A stretch of DNA of 64,000 bases, taken from NCBI GenBank assembly GCA_949358305.1, contig OX442322.1, positions 9,238,001 to 9,302,000 on the forward strand, written 5' to 3'. The stretch's first letter is position 1; the number at the start of each line of letters is the position of its first letter. Shown here one piece after another: positions 1-12,900 of the stretch. Both the position numbers and the translations under genes were made by a program. Below the pieces are notes generated by a model. That model had not been told where the DNA came from and did no database searches. It was given only the letters and a program-made list of their open reading frames with translations. The stretch comes from Strigamia acuminata. Lineage: Eukaryota > Arthropoda > Chilopoda > Geophilomorpha > Linotaeniidae.

Positions 1-393
1 ACGGTAGTCTATTTGTATCAGATGGTTTATTTCCTCCCTTTTTTAGGGACCTAAGGCTTCCTTACTTTCAAGTGCATATGTCCTTATACAATGCTTATGT
101 GATTGCACTTGTTATAGTTTATTGTTTTAAGTGTAACTGCTTTGTTTCTGCTCTCGCGCTGCATTGTATCTGTGTTATTCATGTTTTCAATGATATTAAA
201 CGATGTTTATTTTTACTCCCGTGGATTTTAACAGAATGAGTGAGGAGTAAAAACTCCTTGTTTCCTCCAAAGTACCTGCTGTTCTGGATGCCTGACAGAT
301 GGACATTGAATCTTCAAAGCCACTATACAAAATCAGCGGTCAAAAAGAAGGTCCTTAGTTTCATAATTGGCCCAGCCCAGGCCAGTTGCAACA
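1..393 (+). mobile_element. Family E LTR, 3' end (element E2), truncated by window edge
   Basis: This stretch is the reverse complement of 3147-3539, the outer part of the family E LTR, with no length difference and two mismatches seen. It ends in the LTR terminus GTTGCAACA at 393. The next bases continue family F interior sequence, as judged by the uninterrupted copy near 22255. It is therefore the 3' end of a plus-strand E element, or a solo LTR, inserted in F1. Its left end and target duplication lie outside the window. Confidence 0.85.
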
Positions 394-428
394 GTTGTGA
401 GCAGACTACCACGAAGACTGAAACTTCT

Positions 429-863
429 TTAACCGAGGGGGAAATAGAAACTAGATCTAGTTAAAACCCCATGCTCCAATAAGGAGGCTACCGTATGAAC
501 GCTTGGCCCACCCCGAGTCGGAACCAATATGATTGAACCGAGAAACGAGAGAAGAGAGAGGGTTGCTTGACGTCCCTGATTGCGAGGGGCGTCACACGTA
601 GATATGAGCACAAGGGCTTGCCAGTTGCCAACCGCATTCCTGGAACCGGTAAGCAACTGCAAGTCGAGAATTGACTCGCTCACACACCCATTGACGACAT
701 CTTCGATCAGCAAGCCGACTTCCGGAAATCGCCACTCTACTGAAAGCAAGTGTCGTCCAATGACTAAAACGTGTTGCCGAGTGCCGGCGCCAAGAAGGCC
801 GCACACACACGTCCTTCGACCCATCCTAGAGTGGGCTCCCTGCCTAGTGCATGTCTGCCTCAC
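429..863 (-). other. Small open frame conserved in family F copies (F1 copy), coding status unknown
   Basis: An open frame of about 144 codons on the minus strand. It begins at a GTG, and its first ATG starts the residues MGRRTCVCG. The same frame is open in F2 (22267-22725) and G (54698-55132). The copies are nearly identical in DNA, so openness alone is weak evidence of selection. I recognise no domain. Confidence 0.15.
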
Positions 864-2511
864 TGCAGAGCTAGGGATGAAAGACTAACAACAACTACTC
901 AGTCGCGGGAAGCAAACGTAGAAATAGGGGCCGCCAAGAGGCGCAGGGACATTGTCTCGGACACGACATCTAACAGAGTATGGCAGTACAAACCTGCCCT
1001 CTGAAACACATCGAATGGCAGTCCTTGCTGTGCACAGCAAGAACGACCATCCAAAACAAGTACCTATACCCTAACGCCACGCTAGCTAGCCACAACCAAA
1101 AAATAGCAAGCAAGCTATTTCCTAAACGAATAAGCTAAAATGTCCAGATTCTAAAGTTGCCCCAAAGAATTAGAATAGCCAATGAAGACTCATGAAACGC
1201 TACGGACGTTTCCATGAAGAGACAGCGAAAATGCAGAACGTAACATCACCAGCGGTAGACACTGGGTGCAGCGGTCAACAACAAAAACTGGACTTGTCCA
1301 GTGGGCGGTGCGGATCGGCTGCTCTAAACTTCCAGCACCGACAGAAGTCACACGCCTTTCTAAATCCAAACCCACTTGCAAACAAGTTGTATAACAACCT
1401 AAACTAACAGAGATTGACGGACAGGTAAGAACCGACTGACCTCGCGGGCCAGCGCTCGCTCAGCAAGACTCGAGCAGCAAAAGAACGAATCTCGTTCTAA
1501 AAACAAGAAACGTTCTACAAACACACGAATACAAACGGGTGTGCCCTCTCCCGAAGCGGAGAGATGACCGACACCAGAGCTCACGAGGAAACTCGTGCGG
1601 CACACGAAAAACATTGGACACAAAACGTAAAGACCAGAGGTCGTCCACATTCCAAACACAAGAGCAGGCTCACATGACGAGAAGAAGCTAGATCACTCAA
1701 GGACCCCCCTGACCGCCGCTCTGAAAGGCGGGAAGGACGAGAAGAGGGAACTGGTTGGTCCACAATAGCTAGTAATTTATTCGCAGCGTAAGAAATCTAA
1801 AAACGGAGGTTAATCGACCTCGAACCGGCGACTAAAAAACCAACACCACTAATAGGCTGTGAATGTGACGACGCTCCTGTCATTAAGCCTAAAAATTTCT
1901 TAAAAAGACTACACGTAAAAGGGAAAAACCCCGGGAGATCAAAGAACTCAAGTCCAAAGAGCTAATAACGTGACAAATTGGCAAACTCGTTTAAAAAGGG
2001 GGTTGGCAAGGAAAACTTGTAAACAAATAGCCACACTTCTCACATACTAAACCGAAAATTCTCACCAAAAACGTGAGCAAGCAAAGAATAAAGCTATTAA
2101 CAAGCACAGGCATAAATGCGATCAGAAAATTGGACTCCCTTTTTAAATCCAGACACAGCAAGCCAATAAATTCGTAAAAGCCATTCTTTGGCACTTAAAC
2201 AAGGAACTGAGGACGAGAACAACATAACCGTAAGCGAGGAGGGCAAAAGCTGAAGTAGGGAACTTAAAGGGCCCTTGCGGACAGCCTGACAAGATAAACT
2301 GTCGCCTCAAGGCGCGAACATGCTAAGAAAAACCAGGGAAAGCCGCGTAACTTCTTACGCACGAGCTCAAACCAACACTTAAATATTTTAGAAAGCTAGC
2401 GCCCTTTAAAACCCAAACACTCAAAATTTCCCCCAAAAACCTTAAATCTAACATTTGACATAAAGAAAATAATCGACAAAAAAAAACGAAATCTTCATTG
2501 CCGACTCTTGT

Positions 2512-2524
2512 ACATTGCGTTGTG
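2512..2524 (-). other. Leader 13-mer CACAACGCAATGT (F1)
   Basis: The exact motif lies on the minus strand, 564 nt downstream of the F1 5' LTR. The same motif is seen in the leaders of G, C, C1 and D, and with changes in E and A. Confidence 0.6.
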
Positions 2525-3065
2525 TTTAACTGGACTACGGGCGGCGTAACTGTCGCTTGAATATCCGAAGCTCGCAAGTTGCGCTGCAGCTTGGCGGATC
2601 CATCTGGACACGTGACACGACAACACCCGACCGACGACAAGACAAAACCATTCTTGATTCAGAGGCACAACTGTTCGACCGGTGGGCGCATTGAACAGTC
2701 CTATCATGTTGCACAAGTGGCGCTTCCTCCTTCTACTTGGCGAGAGATCGTCGATCGATCCCGGAGTGGCCACCGGAAAAGGCAAACTCGAAAACAGCCA
2801 ACTTGACTGGCGGCACCCAGGTACGAACTGCATGGACGGCGTCGGCGACCCACAGACTCGCACACAACTCACTGGATGCTCCCGAGACAAATATCGCCAT
2901 CCTGTTGGGCGATTCTCGTCCCGTGTGATGACCACACACGCTACACCGGCTCTCGACGTGGTGGACGGCACAAAACTCAGGCAGACTTCAGGCCGCCTGC
3001 TCAGACAAATGGCGGCGATGGCGGCCATTTTTCTATACACACGTGTGAGGAATTTCGTTCGAAAA

Positions 3066-3084
3066 TCCTGAGTCAACGGTACCA
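3066..3084 (-). promoter_or_regulatory. Degenerate primer-binding site of F1
   Basis: The minus strand reads TGGTACCGTTGACTCAGGA, 4 nt from the 5' LTR. It resembles the tRNA-His-complementary site of A and E (TGGTGCCGTGACCAGGAT) with substitutions and one extra T. Confidence 0.5.
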
Positions 3085-3088
3085 AAAA

Positions 3089-3146
3089 TGTTTCTAGCAG
3101 TGCTTTGTGGCCGTGTGGCACTCTAGAAGACAATCGGAAATGGTTA
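3089..3146 (-). mobile_element. F1 5' LTR, inner fragment (58 bp)
   Basis: The plus strand starts TGTTTCTAGCAGTGC, the reverse complement of the family F LTR end. The LTR is interrupted at 3146 by element E and resumes at 18382. Confidence 0.85.
3142..3146. repeat. Target-site duplication GGTTA of element E (left)
   Basis: GGTTA is repeated at 18382-18386. The uninterrupted family F LTR in G has this sequence once (TTATAACC in the G orientation). Confidence 0.85.
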
Positions 3147-4606
3147 TGTTGCAACTGGCCTGGGCTGGGCCAATTAAGAAACAAAGGACCTTCTTTTTGA
3201 CCGCTGATTTTGTATAGTGGCTTTGAAGATTCAATGTCCATCTGTCAGGCATCCAGAACAGCAGGTACTTTGGAGGAAACAAGGAGTTTTTACTCCTCAC
3301 TCATTCTGTTAAAATCCACGGGAGTAAAAATAAACATCGTTTAATATCATTGAAAACATGAATAACACAGATACAATGCAGCGCGAGAGCAGAAACAAAG
3401 CAGTTACACTTAAAACAATAAACTATAACAAGTGCAATCACATAAGCATTGTATAAGGACATATGCACTTGAAAGTAAGGAAGCCTTAGGTCCCTAAAAA
3501 AGGGAGGAAATAAACCATCTGATACAAATAGACTACCGTACAGGGCATCAAGTACATTTGCTTAAGCCTAACAACTGAAAACCTACATTAAATGTAATAA
3601 ATCAGTTTTACAATCAATCTTTAGATGCTATATTCAAGAACCCATTAGAAATGCATTAAATCCAAGTAAATATTCATGAAACACAAGAAAAAGAATAAAT
3701 ATAGAGGTTTTCTACCAATCAAATTGCAGCTCTACAGTGAGTGCAGTATTTACATCAGAAAGCATTATCATCATGCAATAAAACTTAATACTATTACATT
3801 GCTAATTACACAAATGCTCAATTACTCACAAATACCTCATAAAACCCACAAAAAGGTAATTTTAAATACATCTTTACAGAGACACTTAAGCCACGCCCAC
3901 AGCAATGGCGGACAAGGAGAGAGAGATTGCTCATATGAGCACAAAAGCAATCCAATTAACCTTCCAGGACAAGTGAGAGGCATTTTAAGGTAACAAATTA
4001 ATTAATAGGCATACAAACAACTAATATAAGTGGTTTTTAATCCGTGACAGGACCTGGAACATTTCTACCAGCTGTCCAGAGGCGGACACGCATGGGAGGC
4101 GATCATTTGCACGCATTTTGGACGTTTTCACACCTGAAACGAGCGGTGTTGAACTCACATGCGCACAATAGACACACAGGACATTAAACAAGGTAGGAAA
4201 ATTGCTAATAAACTGATAAAATGCACTGAATGCATTTAAACATTAATAATAACAGTTAGATCTCTTCCAGTCCACATTTGAATTGAGCGAGATGCATCCA
4301 GCTTGTCGGACTGCTTACACTAATGAACTGGAAATAGATAACACTCAAGAAACAGGTAAAATTTGCACAAAACGTTAATAAGTGACAACAAAAACTTACA
4401 AAGCAATATTTTGACATTTCAGATAATTAATTCACATGGCAAACGCTTTTATACGGGGAAATATTCAGATAATTGACAAATTCGAACTCAAACACACAAG
4501 AATATTATTAAAAACGTTTTGTCTGTATTTCCAGGAAATTGCCACATGTATAGATTTTCTTCCTAGCCGGTAAACGTTTTGACAACTCCATTTGTTGCTA
4601 GCAACA
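3147..4606 (-). mobile_element. Element E 3' LTR
   Basis: The same length as 16922-18381 and identical in the portions compared; the 105-codon shadow frame at 3676-3993 recurs unchanged at 17451-17768. In LTR sense it starts with the perfect palindrome TGTTGCTAGCAACA (4593-4606 on the minus strand). A plus-strand ATGGCGG motif lies near 3905. Confidence 0.92.
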
Positions 4607-4639
4607 AAGATTGCCGGCCGAAAGAAAGAAACCGACATC
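4607..4639 (-). promoter_or_regulatory. Pyrimidine-rich tract and GGCCGGCA box before E 3' LTR
   Basis: On the coding strand the last interior bases read TTTCTTTCTTTCGGCCGGCA and then six more to the LTR. A purine-rich plus-strand primer tract is expected here. The equivalent place in A, C, D and F looks alike. Confidence 0.6.
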
Positions 4640-6091
4640 CTATGTAATTCTTTGACGTAATAGGTTTGAAATCCATTCAGGTATTCTTTTACCAACAGCG
4701 ACCAAGCTTAACTTGACCAGTGTATTTATCATCTGTTTCTGTTTCAGTGGATCTTTTGAATAGAAACCATAGTCTTGATGAGTGAAAGAAAATTTCTGAT
4801 TTTTGCCTACAAACGACTTCATCTTTGTGCAAGGCGATCTATATCGATACTTAGGACGACGTGCATCTGCTTCCTTTACCAATTCGATTTCTGCGCCAAC
4901 ATTTCGATCTTGTTTGATAATAGTTTGACTCAAAACGTCTCTTGTATTTCTGAATAGTAAAGGTTTTTTGTCTATTTTCAGCAACTCGAGAAGCTTTTCC
5001 TTTTTTCCCAAGAACATTGGGCCTTTAATCGATTGAATTTCCTCTAGATTACTTCGAATCGAGCCCCAGAAATTTAAAAAGTCCGGGTGGGATAACCTTA
5101 CACTCCAATTCCGAGTCCAACTCTTCTCCACACGGTAACGAGGAATATTTTCCCGGCCGAAAGAACCAAGTAGCCAGCTCTTGACTGCATTTCCAGATCC
5201 TTCCTTTCGAGAAAGCATGGTCTTTGATGATTTGGGAAGGTTTGAGTTGACTGTGCAGAAACAACTTGACTTTTCATCTGAAATTTGACTCAACTTCTTG
5301 CGATGGACGACTTCCGATGCTTGAGTTGCGATTAGGACCGGATTTTTTGATTTGTTCCGGATAATTTGGCCTTGTTCTACCGAGAGACACGATACAGCTG
5401 CGCTAGTATCCGAATATTCATCCAAATCGTGGTTTGTGTTTCCAATCGAACCATTGGCAATCCAACCAAATATCGTGCGAGACAAACCAAATGTTTTGCT
5501 AATTCGTTTTCTTCCACAGAGAGCAACTTTCCAAAAGTTGTCACCTCCTATTAGGAAGTCAATTTCATCCGTGACTGACGGATGCGGTTCAGCTAATTCC
5601 AATCCAAACGCCAATATTTTCTTGATAGTTTCGGCGTTTGTCAGTCCACTGACTGTGGGCAACGCTTTAGCTTTTAACGCATCAAATGTAAGCTTTTGAT
5701 TTCCGTGACGTGACTGTAGCTCTACTGGAATTACGTCGTAATTAGCGGGAACCGCATGTTCATCATCCAATCGCTTCATCATGTATGCTACGGATCCCTT
5801 CTTTGTCATCCGAAGGCATTCGACCAATTTGGTAGATACGTACGACCGGTGACTCCCGGGGTCAAGAAGACCTCGGACGATAACTGGCTCCTTGTTTTTT
5901 CGGATTAATTGAGCTGAAAATACCATCAACTGAATACTCGATGCAACTGCTAAAGATACATTTGCAGAGACACTGGATTGGGTGGGAATTTCTTCTTTCT
6001 TTTCAGCAGGTTTTTCTTCCCCTTTTTGACAAATTATCGTGTGATGTCGACCACCACATTTCCTGCAACTGAAGCTTACCAAGCAGTCTTT
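4640..6091 (-). pseudogene. Element E second coding part: zinc knuckle, protease, unknown C-terminal tail
   Basis: This continues E Gag after the C1 insertion. It opens inside the split second zinc knuckle, then shows the third knuckle (CRKCGGRHHTIIC). Next is a DUF1758-like aspartic protease segment with LLDPGSHRSYV (Asp codon 5861-5863 on the minus strand) and the conserved FGWI region. Similarity to A and D stops near 5400. The last ~250 codons (5400-4640) stay open to within 34 nt of the 3' LTR and match nothing I recognise; they are lysine-rich and contain no RT, RNase H or integrase motif. This could be a captured sequence or a diverged remnant. The gene is interrupted here by C1, so this copy is broken. 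Confidence 0.75.
6088..6091. repeat. Target-site duplication CTTT of element C1 (left)
   Basis: CTTT is repeated at 14629-14632. Counting it once leaves the E gag frame continuous across the site. Confidence 0.85.
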
Positions 6092-7597
6092 TGTAGCAAA
6101 CAACCTTGGATCTCACAGGAAAAGACTGGCGAATTGGTCACCAAACTCTGGAAACCGCCCGAGACTGTATAGTGGATGATGAAACAAGTTGAATTCTCAG
6201 CCCAAGTTGTAGGCCTAAATGCATCTGGAGAAATTAGGCCCAACTGCATTTAGTTGAAGTGATTAAAGCAGCTCTCTGGACACTGGGGAAAAAACCTTGT
6301 GCCTTCAGTGAGGAGGAGAGCATGCAAAACTCTCTACTCACTCATTATCATGTTTCTTGTAGCAGAAAACCAGATCAGAAATGATTCACCCAAAGCAGAG
6401 TAAAAACACATCAACTGGCTTTATTCTTAACAACAGATAACAACTATTGCTTCTTTAGCAACCTACTCTAACAACAGTGCGCCTAGCAACTAAATCATAG
6501 CAACAACAAGCTACAATGCAATGATGCAACAATGGCGTAATTCAATCTGAACTAAAATAGCTTAAAACCTATGTACATTTGTTCTTAAAACATAAATAGA
6601 ATTTAGACAAAATAAAGCAATGAAACCAAGGCAAAACTCAATCTAAAATATACTTAACAATTAACAAAGCAAAAAGAAGATTAACAACCAATGGCAAGGC
6701 AGCCTACCTCAATACTCATCTCTGCACTTGTTTGTAAAGTTAAGTGAAATTAACAAATGTACAGTTAAAACACTTCTATAAAATCACAAAGTATTAAAAT
6801 AAATATTGCTACCCAGCTTGCTATGTTCTAGGAAAATCTCCCAGCAGTGCTCAAACACAAAGAGAACCGCTCCTTTCCAAAATGGCGGCCAGGCAGTTGC
6901 TAACTGCCGTGAATGAGAGCAGAAACGAGTCAAACAGACTTCCAGGGTCGACCAAGGCATGACAACAGCGCTGGGACTTCCAAACTCAGTGTGGGGACGT
7001 TGCAGGGAAGCCAAACGAGGCGTTTCCTGGTCTCTCTCTCTCCCGAACACGATCCCAATGCGCTCATGTGCACTCAAATGCCAAGGACACCCAAAACCGT
7101 TTGTTTCTTGCTGTCCCACGTCTCCAATGAGCATCAAAACACTAAAACATCCAGCAAAGGTTAGCAACCGTCAAAACAATATGTAAAACCTCTTTAAAAC
7201 TAATAAATACACAGTTTCCTGAATCCAGTTGACCTATGCTATGGCGATTATGCTGAGAATATACACTCAGCTCATTCACAAGTGTACTGGAACCCGAACC
7301 GAACACAAAAACGTCTCAAAAGCAAATAACAGAGGTAAACAACTAATAACAAATACTAAAACAACCACAAAACGATCAAAGACATATCCCCTGACCAATT
7401 CCAGGTGCGATCGACAACACGACAACCGCCGAGGTCTGCTCTGCATGCGACCGTCGGTCAAAACCGGCAACTGGACATCTCAGATATGTCCCAAACTCAT
7501 GGTCAAAACTATGGACTAAAATTAAAAAGATCTTCTACCATTTTCAGAGGTGAAACGCGAGTCTTCTAATCTTTTTGTTGCGTCCTTGCTCGCAACA
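6092..7597 (-). mobile_element. C1 3' LTR
   Basis: The plus strand runs from TGTAGCAAACAACC to CTTGCTCGCAACA. It is the same length as the 5' copy, and the shadow frames within it are identical. It holds an AAAATGGCGGCC motif at 6879-6890. Its first and last tens of bases resemble the D LTR, while the middle differs. Confidence 0.92.
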
Positions 7598-9987
7598 TCG
7601 CTCCCGGCCGAAAAAGGAAGAGAGCAGCCGCCCTGAAGGAACCGCACCCAAGAAGAAAAGACCGAGCAGCTTGACTTTCACCTTGCCTATATCTTTTGGC
7701 AAGAATCCACAACGAATCATAGAACCCCTTTTCCCAAACGAAAATATATTGACTCTTCTGTTAACAATACATTAACACGAACAGGAGCGGGTCCCTTGAG
7801 ACGAGAAGACCCTAGGCATACTGCAAAATAACAGAACTCTAACTTGCAACCCGTAATACAAAGAAACGACTAACAATCACAAAAAAAAAAGGAGCTTGTC
7901 TCTCCCATAAAGATTGACCTGCAGTCAACCTTGGGAAACTGAGACCCACAACCAAGGGGGTCAGTCAAAGACAAGACACCACTAAACCACGAATAACCTT
8001 AAAGCTAAATTAACAAACCTACTTCTCATACACTTCCTTTAAGAGGTAGTTTGAATCCTCAGACAAAATTCGCTTCTAAAGACACCGACGCACGCAAGCA
8101 CCTGAGCTCAGCCATTGATCCAATCAGGAAGCCTGCCAAAGTTGACATCAAACTGAAACGAAAATGCCGCAGAAAGCTAAAGAAAATTCCTATCTAACTA
8201 AACAAAGACAACCAATTCACCGTTGGGACACCAAGCGACCAACCTAAACAGGCGATCAACTCACGACTTGATGACAAACAATCAGCCAAGCCATCGACCG
8301 TCCAATCAGGCGGCAACTCACCGCAAAGGTAAACTCGTGCCCAATTTCCTTTAAACTAAAATATCTTCAACTAGAAAGAACTAAACTAAACTGTGTAATG
8401 AACCAAAAAACCAATTGGAACCAATAACGCGCAATGTCAAAGAACACACCCCCAGTCTAAATACACTTGAAAAATTAAGAAAATTGTGCTCACTTTTAAA
8501 AACAGTTACCCGTTGACATTGCAGAAAACGAAACCCCTCCCTTAGTGAAATCTCCATTCAAACCTCTCTAGAACTCTCACAACGAGAAGCGGCCACTTAA
8601 ATTTAAGACAGGTAACTTCAATCGTGCCCCACCCGACTACTAGTACAAAATCTTTTCTCATTTTTTTTCTACTACAAGCAGGGCTCTGCTAAACTAACGC
8701 AAGACAAGCCAAAAATTTGAATCTAAGAGCACAACACATAATTCCCTTTTTTAACAAAAAACTAGGGGTATCCCCTGACACCGCGAATTATCCTCAATGC
8801 TTTCTCTTCAATTCGACCTTCTCTCTGGCTAATATCTCAGCTAAACCTTCCTTTCTATCATAACCCATTTTCCTCCCGACAGAAAAAGAAAGCTGCCACG
8901 GCGTTTAAACCACTAATGCCAGAGCCAAAAAAGCTTGGAAAAAACAACACCTGTGGATTTCTTTGTGAGAGAAAACCACTTTTTAAAGGTAAAAACTATG
9001 AATTAACTAACCTTTGACTAACTAAGCTTTTGTTTCAGAAGACTTCCGCGAGTATCTGACACGCCACTAACCCAAACCCCATGGACGTGTGACCGTCAGA
9101 CTCGTCGCAAAAAGCTCTGAACTCAAACACTAAAAAAAAAAAGACTAATTACTAATTTCTACTATATCGTCGCCTCTACGTCCTCCTATCGGAAGCTAGC
9201 CCAAGGGAACTCGAAATCACGACTTACTCTTTAGATCTAACCCTCGACCTTTTCTCTCAGGAACCCCAAAAAAAACAGTTGTGCACCTGTGTTCAGCCAA
9301 AACACTTGTGCTTCTGTGCTCAAAACTTTGGGTAGGAGGGGGCGTGAAAACAAGTTGCGATCCGCTCAACCTTGATCGCACATCTCCCAATGCTTGACGC
9401 ATTTGACGAATTAACTGACTCAATTTCGTGCATAGGTAAAAGAAACCCGGATCCAAAGGAGGAGAAGACTTCCTTGCACAATCTAAGTACCAAGGCAAAG
9501 CTTACTGCCTATCTCGGAGGAGCAATGGACAAGACTGAAAGTTGAACAGTGCGCAGAAGCTCAGGAGAACGTGAGCAACAGGAATTAAAGTATGGTGAAG
9601 AAGCTCACCCTCTAAAACCGATTAGCTCCTCGTGTATTGGGTCCAATAACACGAGTGTCCACCAGAGAACCGACACGCTCAAAAAACTGTTCCGTTCCAT
9701 CCCCCGCGAGACCGAAACTATGCCCCGACTGACGAGGACCCTCAAGAACTTTACCCCATGCACCCTGAGTGAGTATACGAAACTAAACCTAAAAAAGGAG
9801 CGCCTGGCTCTGCATAAAAGAGAAAAGAATATAGAATCCCTGGCCCTTTCTCACATCAAGGTTGTTGGACTCGCACCTTGTCACTAAGGGCGAGTGTACC
9901 CTGTCCTTGAACAACCGAGAAAGTGAAAGAACTCTGCTTCTGGGCTCCTAACCTTTCACTAACCCTAATGCTTGCACAAAAGTGCTT

Positions 9988-10136
9988 GCTTAAGCCTGAT
10001 AGACTGAACTATCAATTGCTTAAGAACCTCCAATTCGCTTAAGCCTGACTGACTGAACTATCATCCGCTTAAAAAACCTCTTAATTGCTTAAGTCTGACG
10101 GACTTAACTATCATCCGCTTAAGACTCTCTAATTGC
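9988..10136. repeat. Minisatellite 1 in C1, ~49-bp unit, three copies
   Basis: Units start at 9988, 10037 and 10087, with periods of 49 and 50. Each has GCTTAAG then CTGA...GAACTATCA. The first unit contains TGATAG ACTGAA CTATCA, a 6-bp-stem hairpin. Element C has four units at the same place. Confidence 0.85.
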
Positions 10137-10145
10137 TTTTTCTAT

Positions 10146-10275
10146 GGGTTTGTTGGGCCACCGTTAACCAACTAAAGCCTTTTTCTTTGGGTTTGTTGGG
10201 CCACCGTTAACCAACTAAACGTTTTTTTCTTTGGGTTTGTTGGGCCACCGTTAACCAACTAAACGTTTTTTTTTT
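10146..10275. repeat. Minisatellite 2 in C1, 43-44-bp unit, three copies
   Basis: Units start at 10146, 10189 and 10233. Each holds GTTGGGCCACCGTTAACCAAC, where GTTGG pairs with CCAAC. A diverged fourth unit follows. Element C has only two clear units. Confidence 0.85.
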
Positions 10276-12887
10276 CCAACTCGGGGTTCGACGGACCAAC
10301 TGTTAACCGACTAAAGCCCTTTTTCTATTGTTCAGTTCGACTGACTTTGGTTAGCAGTGCAAAAATGAACCTATGCAAGTGACCCTTAACTCAACACTCA
10401 CATGTTAATGCTAATTCCCTATCCAACGCGACTCTTGTAACGAGATCTCTCATGCTTATCACGTTACACATTGCAACGTCACGAGGCTGCTTTGGGAATT
10501 TGAGGGTTGACTGACGAACGCCCCGCCCTATCGACGTACTTCAACAACCTCTCTTTTCTGTTTTGACAAATAAGACTTATCTCTCTTTGGCTCTTTCTAA
10601 CCTTAATCCGAACCAACGGGGCTTATTGTCCTCTTTCTTCTCCTACTGCCACTCTGACTGCAAGGCAATAGGCCTTGGCCCTTTGAACCCCAGTCCCAGA
10701 ATGTATCCAAGAACTGAGTGTGGGACAACACTGGAATCCATTGTGAGTGGACTACTTAACTATGCTATAACTAAATTCCCTAAGAAACAAATTCGGAAAA
10801 CTATCTTAACTTAAACCGCAGGAACAACAAGTCTTCAAAAGAGAGAGAAGTGCTGAGTTTCTCTTTCCAAAAATGAAATTCTACAACATCCTCAAACACT
10901 ACCTCTCTCGCTGGCTTTGCTGACCAACCATTGTTCCATTCGTCAATGCGGCACTCTGCTCCGCCAACCGCAAATGGCCTAGTGCCAAATGGGTGCTCGA
11001 ACAAGCAGGTCAACTAATCGCACAAAAAAACCCGAATATGTAACTTTCTATTTCTTATAGAGACAACTTTCAATAAAAATAAATTTAAAGACTGTTAACC
11101 TCTAATATCTAAATTCTACAACTGTGGAGTCTCGAAAAATGCTCTTACAACCCTGATCTGATCAATTAAGCGCCCTTATACCCCTTCCAACCACACAATG
11201 TGCAAGGTGGAGACTGCACTTACTATCATCAATTGTCTCGAATTTGAAAGACTGACTCTAATGGGCGGTCGTTTCACCCTGAACAAGCCCCACCATACAG
11301 TGACTAACTTTCCAAAAAGGGGGTACCCACCCAACTGATCCACAAGCGCCCTCGCAAAGAGGCTTGGTGGCTGCGAACTTAACAAGCAATTTTCTCCAAA
11401 ACTCTGAAAACTAACTTATAACTAAAAGGTTTACACTAAGAAAAATAATGACGAACCCAGTAACGTATCCAAACATCTTAACCAAATTGTGGACGCACTA
11501 AAACGAGATTTGGCTTGCTTAAAGCAGTCGTTCTGCCCTAAATCCCAAAAAACAACCGAAAAAACGAGCTTACTCCAATCACAAACTAAAGGTACAACAA
11601 GCTGGCAGTGGGAACGTCTACAAATTCTTAGCAGTAACTTCTCAAAAAACCTTTTATCACAAAATGAAACTGAATGGAGGACTGATTTCTAACTTTCCGC
11701 CTTCTCTTTCCAAACAGCTAGTGTGGCTTCTCTTATCTCAACCCACGCACAGGTAATTCTAAAAACCTCACACACCAAAACTTGCTTAAAAACTGCGAAA
11801 TAACGCGGAAATTCCCCAAAACAGACTCAAAACACTTCTACGGGTGGTCAGCCCACTGAAAGGTTGTCGGACAAACACGGCAGCCCTTTGAGGCGGAATC
11901 CCTCGCCTCCACTCTCCCACACAACCCAAATAGCAGGCTGAGTGTATTAAAGGAGAAGGAGCGACCACTCGCTTGCGACAACCAAAAAACCAAGCAAACG
12001 AGCGCGGGACCTCTTTCCAACAAGCCTCAAACCTGGCGGCTCCGCAGCAGTCCGAAACCCTCGCAGTTCACAATAGAACTGACCGCACAAACTTAATCAA
12101 CTCTTAAACTTAACAAAATTCTTTTACTTAAACTACTAACAAAGAACAAAAGAAAAAAGACGAATTGGCTTGAAACTTTGCTGCAGTCAAGCAACCATTG
12201 TCCAGCTCCTTGAGCTTGTCTTGGCTGGTGATATGATTCGTCTTTGCTGATTGGCACTCTTTTTCTCAACATTGTGACTTGTACTCTCGATCTTGGGCCC
12301 GAACTGTGGGCTCCCTTTCAATGACGAAACTTGACCAAACAAGCTGCTTTCTCCTCTGCTCTGATGGCAAGCGTCCACCTTCCTGTACAGCTGGGTGACT
12401 TGTCCCTTGGCCCGTCTGCGCCAACCAACAGTCAACCTACATCTTGGACAGTTCAGGCGCTGTGCAGATGTGGAATCATCGTGCTTGACGTGTGGAAACC
12501 ACAGCTGCATGCATCTCCATCTCGCCTGATGAGACCAAAACCTTGCGTCGCCCTTCACTGTCGACCACTTGATGACAAAGCGCATATTGGAACTTCTAAG
12601 AATCAAAGACAACTGTAATGTCCCGCCCAACATGACTGACTCTTGTGTAAACTCAACAACAGGTGAGCCAACACTTAAACTAACTTAAGTCAAACAAGAA
12701 AAAACTCCCCTGCTTAAAGCAGTTATAATGGAGTCAAAACGCACTTAAAGTAAAATTACAAAGCAAAAAAATGTACACACTATCCTCCCCCCAAGAGGGC
12801 ACAACCAATCACCCAGTAACAGCCCACCAAAAACACTAAGCATAAACAACTAAATGTTCTTCTTCTTCAGGCAGCTGTCCAACTTGC

Positions 12888-12900
12888 ACATTGCGTTGTG
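12888..12900 (-). other. Leader 13-mer CACAACGCAATGT (C1)
   Basis: Exact on the minus strand, 222 nt downstream of the C1 5' LTR. Confidence 0.6.

Larger units (their letters stand above)
394..3088 (-). mobile_element. Element F1, 5' part of interior (family F, minus strand)
   Basis: Read on the minus strand from 3088 downward, this matches the plus-strand interior of element G (about 52468-55163) in order. It contains a degenerate primer-binding site, the leader 13-mer and the small open frame at 429-863. Identity is high at both ends and much lower around 1760-2480, so F1 and G are not simple copies of one master. No gag, protease, RT or integrase motif is visible. The rest of F1's interior and its 3' LTR lie left of the window beyond E2. 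Confidence 0.8.

Noticed and set aside
6784-7167. 127-codon frame found four times (also near 13815, 43306 and 50298)
   Set aside because: It lies in family C LTRs and repeats with them; it is antisense-prone shadow sequence with no domain.
9988-10275. Regularly spaced repeats resembling a CRISPR array
   Set aside because: The units are tandem minisatellite copies without unique spacers, in an animal retrotransposon.
12187-12633. 148-codon minus-strand frame in C1
   Set aside because: Not preserved in C, where the region is diverged and the frame is broken; it has a CPRC pair but no recognisable domain.
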